From the IMG/VR virus record IMGVR_UViG_3300047550_004781, positions 1 through 57,901 of that record: DNA of 57,901 nt, one strand, 5' to 3'. Of this stretch, positions 7,025 to 15,889 are shown piece after piece. The first letter of the stretch is position 1. Every line of letters starts with the position of its first letter. This DNA is from a virus. The position numbers were made by a program, and so were the translations under genes. Under the pieces are notes generated by a model, which was given only the letters and a program-made list of their open reading frames with translations, ran no database searches and was not told the DNA's origin.

Positions 7025-8143
7025 TTATATTTTTTTAACAGAGGGACTATATGCTCCTCTGTTGCGGATATTGATAGCGCCATTCAAGTCAGCATCTATC
7101 TCAAATCCACAACTCAAACACGAGAATCTTTCGCCTTGGCGTGATTGCTTGTGTTTGACCCCGCATGCACTGCAAGTTTGCGATGTGTATGCTGCATGTA
7201 CGCGAGTTAACCGGACGCCGTTCTCTTCGCATGCATGTTCTATCCTTTGCTGGGCATAACCCACGCGCCAGAATTGATTCTTCCTACCCCAACGATTGCC
7301 TTGCTTGATTTCACTCAAATCTTCCATGACCAAATGGCTGAGTTGATCCCAAGGTATATCGTTTTTGATAGAATAGTTGATTTGGTTTTTGAGTTCAGTT
7401 CTTGCCCTTGCATGAGATTTGCTGCGTTGCTTGCGACGGGCAATTCGTTCTAATATGTCTTTAATTGGTCTACCAGTTGTATGGGTGGTTTCCATGCGTC
7501 CAGTAGAACAAGTGACCAACTTGTTCCGGCCCATGTCTACACCCATGATGGCTTGGTTGGATCGCAAGGTCACAGCCTTGACAAAATAGATACCCAAGCT
7601 ACCATCGGAATTAACACGCAAACAATTGGTTTTCATGACAAAACCACGTCGCATTAGGTCTTGCATGTGACGTGTGGGTGTGAATGGAATATAAAATGAT
7701 TTACTAGGAAATGATGTGATCTTGATCCAATTGGTGGAAATCTTGCTTGTTTTGTTGGGTTGTATGTCAATAAATCTACTATCCAACTCAATGTTCACCG
7801 AGTTGATATCAATGGACAAGCTTTTGTTGTTCCATTTGTCTAATATTTCTTGTTGGTATTTTTGTAGGTTATTGGCTTTTTGAGCTAGTTTGACTTTCTC
7901 TTGAATTGATCTGACTATTGCACTGGCTTGTTTGGCACATACCTGGCTCAACCTAGATGGCAATTGAATCTGATCAGTAACGTCTTTGTTGGCAAATTTG
8001 GTTATTTTATCTTGATATAACTGGTGATCAACTAGTTTTTGTAGTTCTTGTCTATAGATATCAAATGGCCGCATCAACATCAAGTGTTTGATGTGATTGG
8101 CTAGTTTGGGTCTGTAGGTTGATATCCTAGTAATCTTGCTCAT
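7025..8143 (-). CDS. tnpB: TnpB RNA-guided nuclease, IS607-type
   Basis: 372 residues. RuvC-type catalytic residues are all visible: D in IMGVDMGRNKL, E in LVMEDLSEI, D in IDADLNGAINI, with the zinc finger CSAC...CLSC between the last two. TnpB proteins use an RNA made from the element's right end to cut DNA at sites beside a target-adjacent motif, favouring element retention. Overlaps the recombinase gene by 17 bases. Apparently functional. Confidence 0.9.
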   Translation of the reverse strand: MSKITRISTYRPKLANHIKHLMLMRPFDIYRQELQKLVDHQLYQDKITKFANKDVTDQIQLPSRLSQVCAKQASAIVRSIQEKVKLAQKANNLQKYQQEILDKWNNKSLSIDINSVNIELDSRFIDIQPNKTSKISTNWIKITSFPSKSFYIPFTPTRHMQDLMRRGFVMKTNCLRVNSDGSLGIYFVKAVTLRSNQAIMGVDMGRNKLVTCSTGRMETTHTTGRPIKDILERIARRKQRSKSHARARTELKNQINYSIKNDIPWDQLSHLVMEDLSEIKQGNRWGRKNQFWRVGYAQQRIEHACEENGVRLTRVHAAYTSQTCSACGVKHKQSRQGERFSCLSCGFEIDADLNGAINIRNRGAYSPSVKKI

Positions 8144-8723
8144 TTTTCAATTCAGATATAAGTTTTTCTGTTTTTCGTTTACTTCGTCTTTGCCCATATA
8201 ATCTAGCACAAAAACTAGTAATAATTGCTACTAGATCTTCCATCAATCCGTGGTCCTCGTTGTCTACTTCGTTAACAACATATATGTTATTTATATTATT
8301 TATGATCAAATTGAAACCAAATCTAGTCAATCTGTCTTTGTGTTCTACAATTATATAGTCGTATTTATGTGCATCCTTGAGCAAAGACAGCAATTTTGGT
8401 CGTTGATCATTGACACCACTTGCTATTTCTTTTTCTATTCTAACCACACGCCAACCCCGGGAATTGGCAAACATTACAAGTCTATCTACTTGTCTTTCTA
8501 AATCTTCTTTGTTTTCAACAGAACTTACCCGTGCATATATAGCAACTCCTTGATCTACAACAGATTTTGAGGCACCTAGGTATCTATTAATCTCAGCTTC
8601 ATCCACGTACCACCTATTATTTTTGGTTTTGATAGCACTAATTTCGCCAGATTTTATCTTGTTCCACATAGTTTGTTTGTGAATCCCTAATTGCATTGCA
8701 GCTTGTGATAATTTATACTTCAT
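8127..8723 (-). CDS. tnpA: IS607 TnpA serine recombinase
   Basis: 198 residues from ATG 8723. N-terminal MerR-like helix-turn-helix (residues 1-50, KLSQAAMQLGIHKQTMWNKI), then the serine recombinase domain beginning VAIYARVSSVENKEDLERQ, whose Ser after R-V is the catalytic position. Residues RPKLLSLL and DRLTRFGF are further family signatures. Moves the element by serine-recombinase strand exchange with little target specificity. An upstream TTG/ATG at 8759 would add an unneeded leader. Confidence 0.9.
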   Translation of the reverse strand: MKYKLSQAAMQLGIHKQTMWNKIKSGEISAIKTKNNRWYVDEAEINRYLGASKSVVDQGVAIYARVSSVENKEDLERQVDRLVMFANSRGWRVVRIEKEIASGVNDQRPKLLSLLKDAHKYDYIIVEHKDRLTRFGFNLIINNINNIYVVNEVDNEDHGLMEDLVAIITSFCARLYGQRRSKRKTEKLISELKNEQDY

Positions 8724-8950
8724 ATATCTATTTATACCAGAAGTGTAATTCAAACACAAAATTATACAATTTTTTACGAAATGAATGAAGTTTTAATAAT
8801 ACTTATGTGGCACCCAACATTGGTTTTTGTTGACAGATAGCAGATCCACTGTTGGATAGAAGACAATACCATGATTGATGGTTATTTGGAACTAGACATA
8901 ACCCTCACACTCTTATATGCTGAGCATGAATATCAAGGACAGCCCTAATC

Positions 8951-9982
8951 ATGGACACACGAATTGGCTTTTGCTGCAAGATGCTGCCTGATCCCAGCCA
9001 ATCCTTTGTAGGCAAAAAGGATCTGCAAGAGTGGCTGGACCTGCACAACTGCAAAAGCACAACTGTGGCCTACCTGGATAGGCTCAATCACAACCAGGTA
9101 GTTGACAAAATCATCAGCCTCATAGAACACAATCAGCGTGCCTTGCGCAATCAGATCAGTGTGCTCAGCACATGGGATCTACCTCTGCGTATGATGCGAA
9201 TTGGCAGTGAGATCCTGCCTGTGCGAACGTTTGAAAAGTACAAGCATGTCTACACTGAGCCTAGTGTTGTTCGTGCGTTGGAGGGGTTTGAGGCAGTGGG
9301 CAATCTGGCTCGCAAGTATGATATCAGGCTGAGCACTCATCCTGGACAATATACCATCCTCACCAGCAACACAGCAGAAGTTGTCAACCGAGCTATTCTA
9401 GACCTGGAGTATCATGCTGAAATTTTCCGGCTGATGGGCTACACCAGCACAGACCAACGGCAGGAAATCAACATCCATGGTGGTGCTAGATGTACTGACT
9501 TTGTGGACAGGTTTGTAGCTGGACGCAATAGGCTCAGCCGTGACACAAGGGAATGGCTGAGTGTGGAGAATGATGAGTTCAGCTATGGTGTGGATGACCT
9601 GCTGCCTTTGGCTGACCTGGTCAAAATCTGCGTAGACATCAACCATTATTGGATCAAGGAGGGACACTATCTGCAACCTGACGATGCACGTATGCAAAAA
9701 GTGGTTGCCAGTTGGCGTGGTGCCAGGCCCGAGATTCATGTGGCTTGGCCCCATGAACAGGTGTTGACTGATCATGCAGATCCGCATAGCCTGCCTGACA
9801 TGGCTGTTTTGGAAAGTGCGGGATACAAGCGTGCCAAACTACGAGCACACAGTGACGATGCCTGGATCCCAGCTATCGGCAAATATGCCTTGGAGTTTTG
9901 GCCCATGGCTGATCTTTGTGTGGAGGCCAAATACAAAAATCTGGCCAGCACAAAGTTGTATAATATGACCAAATCTACCTAA
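8951..9982 (+). CDS. uvsE: UV damage endonuclease UvsE/Uve1
   Basis: 343 residues. TIM-barrel nuclease that nicks 5' to UV photoproducts, starting an alternative excision repair. Visible motifs: RIGSEILPVR, STHPGQYTILTS, EINIHGG, LSVENDEFSYG (metal-binding Glu), CVDINHYWI and HVAWPHEQ, together the His/Glu/Asp metal cluster. Length is in the usual range. A possible weak promoter (TTGACA 8830-8835, 17 nt, TGGATA) lies upstream. Fits an aquatic phage exposed to light, but that is inference. Confidence 0.88.
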   Translation: MDTRIGFCCKMLPDPSQSFVGKKDLQEWLDLHNCKSTTVAYLDRLNHNQVVDKIISLIEHNQRALRNQISVLSTWDLPLRMMRIGSEILPVRTFEKYKHVYTEPSVVRALEGFEAVGNLARKYDIRLSTHPGQYTILTSNTAEVVNRAILDLEYHAEIFRLMGYTSTDQRQEINIHGGARCTDFVDRFVAGRNRLSRDTREWLSVENDEFSYGVDDLLPLADLVKICVDINHYWIKEGHYLQPDDARMQKVVASWRGARPEIHVAWPHEQVLTDHADPHSLPDMAVLESAGYKRAKLRAHSDDAWIPAIGKYALEFWPMADLCVEAKYKNLASTKLYNMTKST

Positions 9983-9985
9983 ATA
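9979..9985 (+). promoter_or_regulatory. late-like CTAAATA box
   Basis: CTAAATA in the short gap 44 nt before the SpeD-like gene. T4-type late promoters are (T)ATAAATA -10 boxes without a -35. This box type precedes several genes here. Confidence 0.4.
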
Positions 9986-10028
9986 AACCTACCATTCACA
10001 CTCTCATTACACAAGGAGACATCATGAG

Positions 10029-10388
10029 ATGAGCAATAACCATTTTTGGGGATTCCATACAACCATAGACGCACACGCATGCGATATCAATGCCGTTAGA
10101 GACGGCGAACTCATTGCTAAATTTTTAACTCATCTGGTTGATGAGATCGATATGATAGCCTATGGCACTCCTCAAGTTGTTCATTTCGGTGAAGATAACA
10201 AGGCAGGATGGACGGGGGTACAGTTGATCTCCACCTCAAATATTATTGGTCATTGGTGCGATGAAGGAGACTGTTATTTTGATGTGTTTTCTTGCCGCCC
10301 TTACGACGTGTCAAAAGTTGAGAACCTATTTCGGGAATATTTCAAGCCACAACGTATGCGTACCAATTACCTAACACGTCAAGCTTGA
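10029..10388 (+). CDS. S-adenosylmethionine decarboxylase-like protein (SpeD family)
   Basis: 119 residues, the size of class-1B prokaryotic SpeD. SpeD makes decarboxylated AdoMet for spermidine synthesis after self-cleavage that turns a Ser into pyruvoyl. Here the pattern is GFHTTIDAHACD, a helix, GVQLISTSNIIGHWCDEGD, then YFDVFSCRPYD. The last matches the family's D-x-F-S/T-C. The cleavage site is usually ESH; here it reads TSN, keeping the Ser but changing Glu and His, so processing or activity is doubtful. ATG 10029 has AAGGAG 10 nt upstream. Confidence 0.72.
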   Translation: MSNNHFWGFHTTIDAHACDINAVRDGELIAKFLTHLVDEIDMIAYGTPQVVHFGEDNKAGWTGVQLISTSNIIGHWCDEGDCYFDVFSCRPYDVSKVENLFREYFKPQRMRTNYLTRQA

Positions 10389-10423
10389 TGACTAATTGAT
10401 ACAGGCGGCAATGCCGCCTGTAT

Positions 10424-11029
10424 CTAATCCCTAACAACAATCCAACCCTTACTTGGCCTACTATTTTTGGTGAACATGTGTGCAAGACCTGATTCTGCCA
10501 TAGGATAAGCGGCCTGTAACTGATGTCTGGTGCAATATAGATCACCATGTGTGGGGTGCTGGAAATGATATATCTTATGATCTTGATGTCCCAGCTTCTT
10601 TTTCAACCTGGTTTCGTCGGAATCTTTTGTTCCTGACCTATTTTGTGACATAAGCTTCAAGCTTTCCTGAGTATGTCGCTTTTTATACATATTATTCAAT
10701 ACACCAGGTTTGGAATAATTTTTCCGCTGCTGGCGACTCAATTTCATTCCTGAAACTCCGTCTCCACCATCTGTCCTATTACGCAAGATGCCTGTTCCCA
10801 AATCTTTCCTACCATACCAACGTATTAGCCAACGTTCAAGGGCTAATGCTCCAATTTCTGTTAGATTTTGTTCTATGATTACAATCCTTGACATATTTGA
10901 CGGTAGAGGCATGCACTTATGGTGTTGCCATGCTCGACGCTTTTTGCCCTTGCCAATATAATAAGGTGTATGGTCATGCCTTAAATAGGCATAGACATAA
11001 AATCCAGAAGGATATTGTGATTTTTTCAT
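10424..11029 (-). CDS. GIY-YIG homing endonuclease
   Basis: 201 residues from ATG 11029, with GGAG 8 nt upstream. The GIY-YIG core is clear: [20 protein letters not shown], then [13 protein letters not shown] with the catalytic Glu, and RNRTDGGDG. The middle has a NUMOD-type segment ([24 protein letters not shown]). Free-standing enzymes like this spread by cutting intron- or gene-less alleles. Its upstream leader is nearly repeated at 39987-40019. A CTAAATA box lies on the minus strand upstream, at the IS605 edge. Confidence 0.88.
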   Translation of the reverse strand: MKKSQYPSGFYVYAYLRHDHTPYYIGKGKKRRAWQHHKCMPLPSNMSRIVIIEQNLTEIGALALERWLIRWYGRKDLGTGILRNRTDGGDGVSGMKLSRQQRKNYSKPGVLNNMYKKRHTQESLKLMSQNRSGTKDSDETRLKKKLGHQDHKIYHFQHPTHGDLYCTRHQLQAAYPMAESGLAHMFTKNSRPSKGWIVVRD

Positions 11030-11058
11030 GCTGAATGCTCCCAATTAGCGTTTAGAGT
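11026..11058 (-). repeat. homing-endonuclease leader repeat, copy 1
   Basis: On the minus strand: ACTCTAAACGCTA, four variable bases, GGAGCATTCAGCATG. It carries the ribosome-binding site and start codon of the GIY-YIG gene. Copy 2 lies at 39987-40019 without an endonuclease gene behind it. Confidence 0.7.
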
Positions 11059-11095
11059 CGGCGGATATTTCCAGTATCGCGGTCGACAAACCTAT

Positions 11096-11545
11096 TTAGT
11101 CCTTCGCCGCGCAAGCCTGTTGTGTCTTTAGACCAACAGATAAGCGCGGTGCCTTGTCCTGATTATTGATGTAGTTATTGATTACTTCCATGTTTACTTC
11201 TCCCACAGAGCAGATGAACGAGCTGCGATTCCAAAATATGTGCTTTTTCCAAAAATGCCTACGCAGGTCCAGTTCATGTGTGTGCCACAATTCATAACTG
11301 GTGTGCTGTTTGATAATTTTGGCTATATGACTGGCACTTATATCAGGTCTGGCTGAGATGAGCAGATGTAGGTGATCCTTGTCATGTTGCATGTTATCAA
11401 CAGAAAACTTGTGTGTTGCAGTTAAATTTTGAATCACACCTGTTATGAAATCGCCATATGTGTTCATGAGTCTTTTTCTATATTTCACAGTCAACACAAT
11501 ATGATATTTGATCATATAAACTGAATTGGTTGTTTTTTGATACAT
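11096..11545 (-). CDS. tnpA: IS200/IS605 Y1 transposase TnpA
   Basis: 149 residues from ATG 11545. HUH single-strand transposase: HLH in DKDHLHLLIS, catalytic Tyr in INNYINNQ. Acts as a dimer on hairpins at both ends, moving the element as single-stranded DNA, often through replication forks. The last ~18 residues are encoded by the left-end hairpin, and the TAA stop falls in the TTTAG that also precedes the minimal copy, so the stop appears supplied by the target. It is the only Y1 transposase in the window and could mobilise the tnpB-only elements and solo ends. Confidence 0.9.
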   Translation of the reverse strand: MYQKTTNSVYMIKYHIVLTVKYRKRLMNTYGDFITGVIQNLTATHKFSVDNMQHDKDHLHLLISARPDISASHIAKIIKQHTSYELWHTHELDLRRHFWKKHIFWNRSSFICSVGEVNMEVINNYINNQDKAPRLSVGLKTQQACAAKD

Positions 11546-12832
11546 TATAGTGCCTTTTTGACGCAAGCTACTAAATATATTTATGAAGATGATTGCATAC
11601 AAGTATCGCATTTATCCAACTGATGCACAAGAACAAACGCTTGTGGGTTGGTTGGGACAATTGCGATTTGTGTGGAACAAATTGTTGGCAGAAAACCAGT
11701 CACAATATGCTGTGGAGAAGAAGTTCACATTTGGGTTTGAAATGAAACGCAAGCTTCCACAAATGAAGAAGGATCATGACTGGATAGATGCACCAGCACA
11801 TGCGCTACAGAACAAGGTGTTTGATCTGGATACAGCCATGAAGAACTGCTTCAAACACAAGCGGGGATTTCCCAAATTCAAATCCAAACACACAGATAAC
11901 TCAGGGATTGAAATCAGTCAAACCACCAACAAACACATCAGGTGGGATTCAAAAACGATCACCATCCCCAAAATGGGATCAGTTAAGTGGGCCTATCACA
12001 GACGGATCAAAGGCAGATTGTTGTCTATCACTATCAAGCGTGATGTGGATTCATGGTATGTGTGTTGTTTGGCCAAGCAAGAAATTGTATCTCCTACCAC
12101 CAGGTCCATGGATTTCCATAAACAAGACTGCGTGGGACTTGATTTGGGCCTCAAGGACTTTTTTGTGTCCAGCGATGGTGAAGTAGCCGAAACTCCTCGT
12201 ATATACAGAAGTAAGCAGGAGAAATTAAAACAGCGCCAACGTAGATTGGCACGCAAACAAAAGGGTAGCGCAAATCGCAACAAAGCCAGAATCAAAGTTG
12301 CCAGGTTGCACAGAGCAATTCGGAATACAAGACTGAACTGGCACCACAATTTAAGTGATTCGATAGCCAAGAATTACCAAGTGGTGATAGTGGAAGACCT
12401 CAATATTGCAGGCATGATCAAAAACAGGAAACTAGCCAAAGCCATTCAAGACCAGGGCTGGGGCCAATTCGTCACTCAACTCACATACAAGTTGCAGTGG
12501 AGAAATGGCATGCTGCACACGATCAACAGATGGGCAGCCAGCACAAAGACCTGTAGCTGCTGCGGATCCAAAAAAACCATGACTTTATCGGAGAGAACAT
12601 ATGTGTGTTCCAATTGCGATAATGTGATGGACAGAGATCTTAATGCCGCAATCAACATACTCAATTGGGGAATTCAAGAAATCAATACCGCAGGAACTGC
12701 GGAAATGTACGCCTGTGGAGATGCCTCTGTTGGGGATGATTCGTACGTATCATCTAGACATGCATCGCTTGAAGCAGGAATCATTCCTTCGTCGGAAGGA
12801 AGCTGTTGGTCTTCAGACCAACAGTAGTTCAC
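11101..12832 (+). mobile_element. complete IS605-type element (divergent tnpA and tnpB)
   Basis: About 1.73 kb. The left end follows TTTAGT and carries the imperfect hairpin CTGTTGTGTC/AGACCAACAG (11114-11148). The right end has a perfect hairpin CTGTTGGTCT-TC-AGACCAACAG followed by TAGTTCAC (12828-12832 = TTCAC). tnpA reads left and tnpB right, the classic IS605 layout. Left-end bases are shared with the minimal element at 48629-48678. It lies between the GIY-YIG gene and a virion-type gene, interrupting neither. Confidence 0.88.
11583..12827 (+). CDS. tnpB: TnpB RNA-guided nuclease, IS605-type
   Basis: 414 residues. RuvC residues are intact: D in CVGLDLGLKDF, E in VVIVEDLNIAGM, D in VMDRDLNAAINI; zinc finger CSCC...CSNC. 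N terminus MKMIAYKYRIYPTDAQ is typical. The C-terminal ~50 residues after the finger run into the right end, whose transcript would form the guide RNA. The TTTAG at the left end should be the target-adjacent motif by analogy with ISDra2. Starts 38 bp from divergent tnpA. Confidence 0.92.
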   Translation: MKMIAYKYRIYPTDAQEQTLVGWLGQLRFVWNKLLAENQSQYAVEKKFTFGFEMKRKLPQMKKDHDWIDAPAHALQNKVFDLDTAMKNCFKHKRGFPKFKSKHTDNSGIEISQTTNKHIRWDSKTITIPKMGSVKWAYHRRIKGRLLSITIKRDVDSWYVCCLAKQEIVSPTTRSMDFHKQDCVGLDLGLKDFFVSSDGEVAETPRIYRSKQEKLKQRQRRLARKQKGSANRNKARIKVARLHRAIRNTRLNWHHNLSDSIAKNYQVVIVEDLNIAGMIKNRKLAKAIQDQGWGQFVTQLTYKLQWRNGMLHTINRWAASTKTCSCCGSKKTMTLSERTYVCSNCDNVMDRDLNAAINILNWGIQEINTAGTAEMYACGDASVGDDSYVSSRHASLEAGIIPSSEGSCWSSDQQ

Positions 12833-12852
12833 TAGATCCATATCCCGAGAAA

Positions 12853-12858
12853 TAAATA
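12853..12858 (+). promoter_or_regulatory. late-like ATAAATA box
   Basis: AATAAATA directly before the gene at 12864; only 5 nt separate the box from the ATG, so a transcript from it would be leaderless or nearly so. Confidence 0.45.
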
Positions 12859-12863
12859 ACCAC

Positions 12864-13193
12864 ATGAGAATACAGCAATTGCGCGAACAAGACACAAACT
12901 TGGATTTGGATCAGATCCAACAAACTGTCAACGATCTTCAACAAAGGTATAACCAACTGTTTGGCAGCCAACCTGAAATCACAGAAGACCAAGTGGATTG
13001 GAATCCAGTTATCTTGGAACTCAAGCGTAGGCTGCGCAGGGAAAAGAAAACCGATTATGTCACTATTGATGCTATCATGAAAGACGTGTGTGATCAATGG
13101 AGCTGTGATGTACATAACTTGCATGACCAATTTGTGGACAGGGAAGGCCAAACTCCTGATGATTGGATCAAAAGTCAAATATCTGGATCTTGA
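12864..13193 (+). CDS. unknown helical phage protein
   Basis: 109 residues. The first 40 form a heptad-like coiled coil (LDLDQIQQTVNDLQQRYNQL); the rest is charged and helical with a Trp/Cys/His patch (VCDQWSCDVHNLHDQF). No family recognised. TAAATA box at the start and position next to virion-type genes suggest late expression. Its 3' end overlaps the convergent cupin-like gene by 26 bases. Confidence 0.6.
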   Translation: MRIQQLREQDTNLDLDQIQQTVNDLQQRYNQLFGSQPEITEDQVDWNPVILELKRRLRREKKTDYVTIDAIMKDVCDQWSCDVHNLHDQFVDREGQTPDDWIKSQISGS

Positions 13194-13443
13194 GATTGCC
13201 TGCACCTTTGATTATTCGGTGCCAAGTGTTGGCTGGAACTTGAATGCAATCACCTATTTTCATGGGCACTGGCAAACAGTTGTCTTGTTGAAATTTCCAA
13301 TCCTGTGATTCCACAACCGTCAACCTTCGGGATTCGTGATCTCTGTGCCACACCAGTTGATCTTCATGCACACTGCTGTAAAAAGTGCGCACACGCAACT
13401 GTTGGTTGATCACCTGTTCACTATAAGGATGGGGGTCTACCAC
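13168..13443 (-). CDS. cupin-like phage protein
   Basis: About 91 residues from GTG 13443. Beta-barrel features: EDQLVWHRDHESRRLTVV, then KIGDCIQVPANTWHRIIKG, matching the two cupin boxes (HxH-like HRDH, and G...P...H). Small cupins of this type occur next to head/neck genes of myovirus-like phages; enzymatic activity is not established. The start overlaps the stop of the upstream gene, so both are probably cotranscribed from 14014-14028. Confidence 0.6.
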   Translation of the reverse strand: MVDPHPYSEQVINQQLRVRTFYSSVHEDQLVWHRDHESRRLTVVESQDWKFQQDNCLPVPMKIGDCIQVPANTWHRIIKGAGNLKIQIFDF

Positions 13444-14006
13444 CAAGTGCCACCGCCACTCAATCCCAATGCCTTTTTGTATCTGGGCAGTCTACACGCC
13501 CAATACCTGGCAGTCATCTTGTCGTTGGCTTGTTCGCATCTATGTCTGGCAGCAAAACTGGCCCTACGCTTGGGATCATTTATTTTCACACTCAAACCAG
13601 TTGTATCACCAAAACTGATTTTTTTCACATTGCCAGTTTTGGGATTTTTTACATACACATAGAATTTTTTGCTGCCCCCACGTTTGGGTTTGTTGAGCTC
13701 AACCTGTTTGCCCTGATATTCTGCCTCTGTTAGCACTGCCCAGTGTAGCTCTTGTGTGAGAGGAACATCCAAGGGCACACGGCTGCCCTTGTATTCTGCC
13801 CATGTGCCAATGTCTGTTTCCAACAACTGTTGATCCAGCAGTAGAAATTCATATCCTTGTGATTGCATCCTTCTGGCATGTTCAAAGATTTTGCACCAAC
13901 TGTTGCTGAGCATACGGAAACAATTGTCTTCCAGTGGAATTTGCAATTGTGTGTGGTTTTCAATCAATTGATTGAAATTTATGGGGGTAAGGTCTTTGAG
14001 TCTCAT
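13437..14006 (-). CDS. virion-type phage protein with basic C terminus
   Basis: 189 residues. The last 75 carry a motif repeatedly found in structural proteins of large phages: a KKFYVYVKNPKTGNVKKISFG segment, then DPKRRASFAARHRC and TARYWACRLPRY, strongly basic with paired Cys. The N part is helical and unrecognised. A minus-strand TAAATA box (14014-14019) lies 8 nt before the ATG. The function is probably structural or DNA-associated in the capsid, by context only. Confidence 0.65.
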   Translation of the reverse strand: MRLKDLTPINFNQLIENHTQLQIPLEDNCFRMLSNSWCKIFEHARRMQSQGYEFLLLDQQLLETDIGTWAEYKGSRVPLDVPLTQELHWAVLTEAEYQGKQVELNKPKRGGSKKFYVYVKNPKTGNVKKISFGDTTGLSVKINDPKRRASFAARHRCEQANDKMTARYWACRLPRYKKALGLSGGGTWW

Positions 14007-14013
14007 GATTTCA

Positions 14014-14028
14014 TATTTAAGTTAAATA
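14014..14028. promoter_or_regulatory. bidirectional late-like promoter pair
   Basis: TAAATA on the minus strand (14014-14019) and on the plus strand (14023-14028), facing the genes at 14006 and 14054. Both flanking genes are virion-type. Confidence 0.5.
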
Positions 14029-14053
14029 TTGTGAATTTTGGGTAAAAACTAAC

Positions 14054-15889
14054 ATGCGTGTACAAGAAATAGAAAACCACACACCACAAGATCATTTACG
14101 TGAAATACAACACAAATTTCCTCAGGTCAATTTGCATGTGAGCTGTCAGGATCATGGATGTGTGATTGATCAGCTGATGGTTGACCCCCAATCAAGAAAT
14201 CAAGGTTTGGGCAAACAAATCATGCAACATTTGGTAGATTGGGCAGATCAGCATAACAAAATACTTGCACTAACCCCCAGCAAACAATGGGCAAGTAGTA
14301 TCAAACGTCTGATGGCATTCTACAAACAGTGGAATTTTGTACCCAACCAAGGTGTGCACAAAGATTTCAGATTTAGAGAAACACTCATAAGGGAACCGCA
14401 AATCAATGGTGTGTACAAAATGTTGAAAGAAGCTTGGACTCCCGAAGATCAGCAGATGGTGCACAAAAATCCCAGCATTCAGGATTTGAAAAATTTAGCC
14501 AGGCATAACAAGTATCACAGTGCCAGATTTGTTATCTACAACGATGGTACTGTGGTAGCTGGTGACAGCGAGCACTATACTCATCACAGCATGGCACCAG
14601 CCATGGGCGCGTGGATGGTGAGAGGGTATGTGCAATGGATGGGGGGCAAGGACTATCTATATCGCAGCATGGAAGTCTACAGTCCCAAAAACATGGATCA
14701 TCCCTTGTTGAGGAAATGGGAACAGGGTGGCATAGGCAATGGCAATCCAGAGGTGGTAGAAGAAAAATGGAGCAAAAAGTATAAGAAGAGTATCGACTGC
14801 AACAACCCAAAAGGTTTCAGCCAACGTGCTCACTGTGCTGCCCGACGCAAGAGAAGGGCTGGAGGAACAACCAAGAGCAAGAGTGTGAGAGAGAACCAGT
14901 TGCCCAGTATCACAGAAGCGTCTGATATCCTATTAGATATTGATTATTATATGAATGAGGGTTGTGGTATCTTTGCAGTCGCGTTAGGTTTGAATTATTC
15001 CGGCTCAGAAGTTTATATAATTTCAAACAATAATGGAGAAAGCTGGGGTAGGTCATTCCCTTACGAAATAACTCACGTGTTTGTGAAACTGCCCAACCAG
15101 GGCACATGGGATGCAAAGGGTCAACGCACTATAGCACAAATGGCCAAAGACTTTTACCTTGATCAAGGACAATATTCAGTTAAAGGGCCGTTTGGCCCAA
15201 CGGAATTTGCTGGAAAGTTTATGAGCTCATCGGACAGCAAACCTCTCTATGGCACAAAAAAAGATATTCAAGCCCTTCAAACCCAACTGAAGAATTGGGC
15301 CGAACCCACTGTTGATACAGTTACTAGCCAAGGAGACCATAGTCAGATCCGTCAACAACGCATTGCCAATGAGAACAGGCTGGACACTTTGGTGGAGTCC
15401 ATGCTGAGCCATCTTCAAACTCAAGGTCTCACTGAAGCCCAAGCAGTGGCTCACATCCACGATAGGCTAGATGAGGACTTGCGGAAATGGTTCAAACAAA
15501 AATGGGTAAGATTTGGACCAGATGGAAAGATCCGTGGTGCGTGTGCTCGTGGTAGTGAAAGCGAGGGCAAGCCCAAGTGTCTGCCACAAAAGAAAGCTTG
15601 GGCACTGGGCAAGAAAAAGCGTGCCACTGCTGCCCAACGCAAGCGTAGATTGGATCCCAATCCCGAACGTGAGGGTAAAGCTAAAAACGTTGCCACAAAA
15701 GAAAGTATGAATTGCCCCAGTTGTGGCGGCCCTATAGTTAGAGAAGAAGAACTTAACGAAAAACAAGATGCCTGCTATTACAAAGTCAAGAGTCGCTACA
15801 AAGTTTGGCCCAGTGCATATGCTAGTGGTGCATTGGTGCAATGTAGGAAAAAGGGTGCCAAAAACTGGGGCAAAGGAAAGAACAAATGA
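14054..15889 (+). CDS. multidomain virion-type protein with N-terminal acetyltransferase domain
   Basis: 611 residues built from phage modules. 1-110: GNAT fold with the acetyl-CoA loop SRNQGLGKQIM. About 130-235: a beta-rich module (RFVIYNDGTVVAGDSEHYTH, ending DHPLLRKWE). About 250-275: the basic motif IDCNNPKGFSQRAHCAARR. About 290-420: a module starting EGCGIFAVALGLNYSG. C-terminal 130: KWVRFGPDGKIRGACAR, Cys pair CPSC, and DACYYKVKSRYKVWPSAYA near the end, typical of large-phage structural proteins. Probably packaged or head-associated. ATGA overlap with the next gene. Confidence 0.72.
   Translation: MRVQEIENHTPQDHLREIQHKFPQVNLHVSCQDHGCVIDQLMVDPQSRNQGLGKQIMQHLVDWADQHNKILALTPSKQWASSIKRLMAFYKQWNFVPNQGVHKDFRFRETLIREPQINGVYKMLKEAWTPEDQQMVHKNPSIQDLKNLARHNKYHSARFVIYNDGTVVAGDSEHYTHHSMAPAMGAWMVRGYVQWMGGKDYLYRSMEVYSPKNMDHPLLRKWEQGGIGNGNPEVVEEKWSKKYKKSIDCNNPKGFSQRAHCAARRKRRAGGTTKSKSVRENQLPSITEASDILLDIDYYMNEGCGIFAVALGLNYSGSEVYIISNNNGESWGRSFPYEITHVFVKLPNQGTWDAKGQRTIAQMAKDFYLDQGQYSVKGPFGPTEFAGKFMSSSDSKPLYGTKKDIQALQTQLKNWAEPTVDTVTSQGDHSQIRQQRIANENRLDTLVESMLSHLQTQGLTEAQAVAHIHDRLDEDLRKWFKQKWVRFGPDGKIRGACARGSESEGKPKCLPQKKAWALGKKKRATAAQRKRRLDPNPEREGKAKNVATKESMNCPSCGGPIVREEELNEKQDACYYKVKSRYKVWPSAYASGALVQCRKKGAKNWGKGKNK

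Larger units (their letters stand above)
7000..8815 (-). mobile_element. IS607-family insertion sequence (tnpA serine recombinase + tnpB)
   Basis: Two overlapping leftward genes, a MerR-headed serine recombinase and a TnpB nuclease, are the hallmark of IS607. Both look intact. Boundaries are approximate: the AT-rich stretch 8700-8815 and the segment below 7025 are probably ends, but IS607 leaves no target duplication and no inverted repeat is evident. Composition of the recombinase gene is more AT-rich than surrounding phage genes, consistent with recent arrival. Confidence 0.85.
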
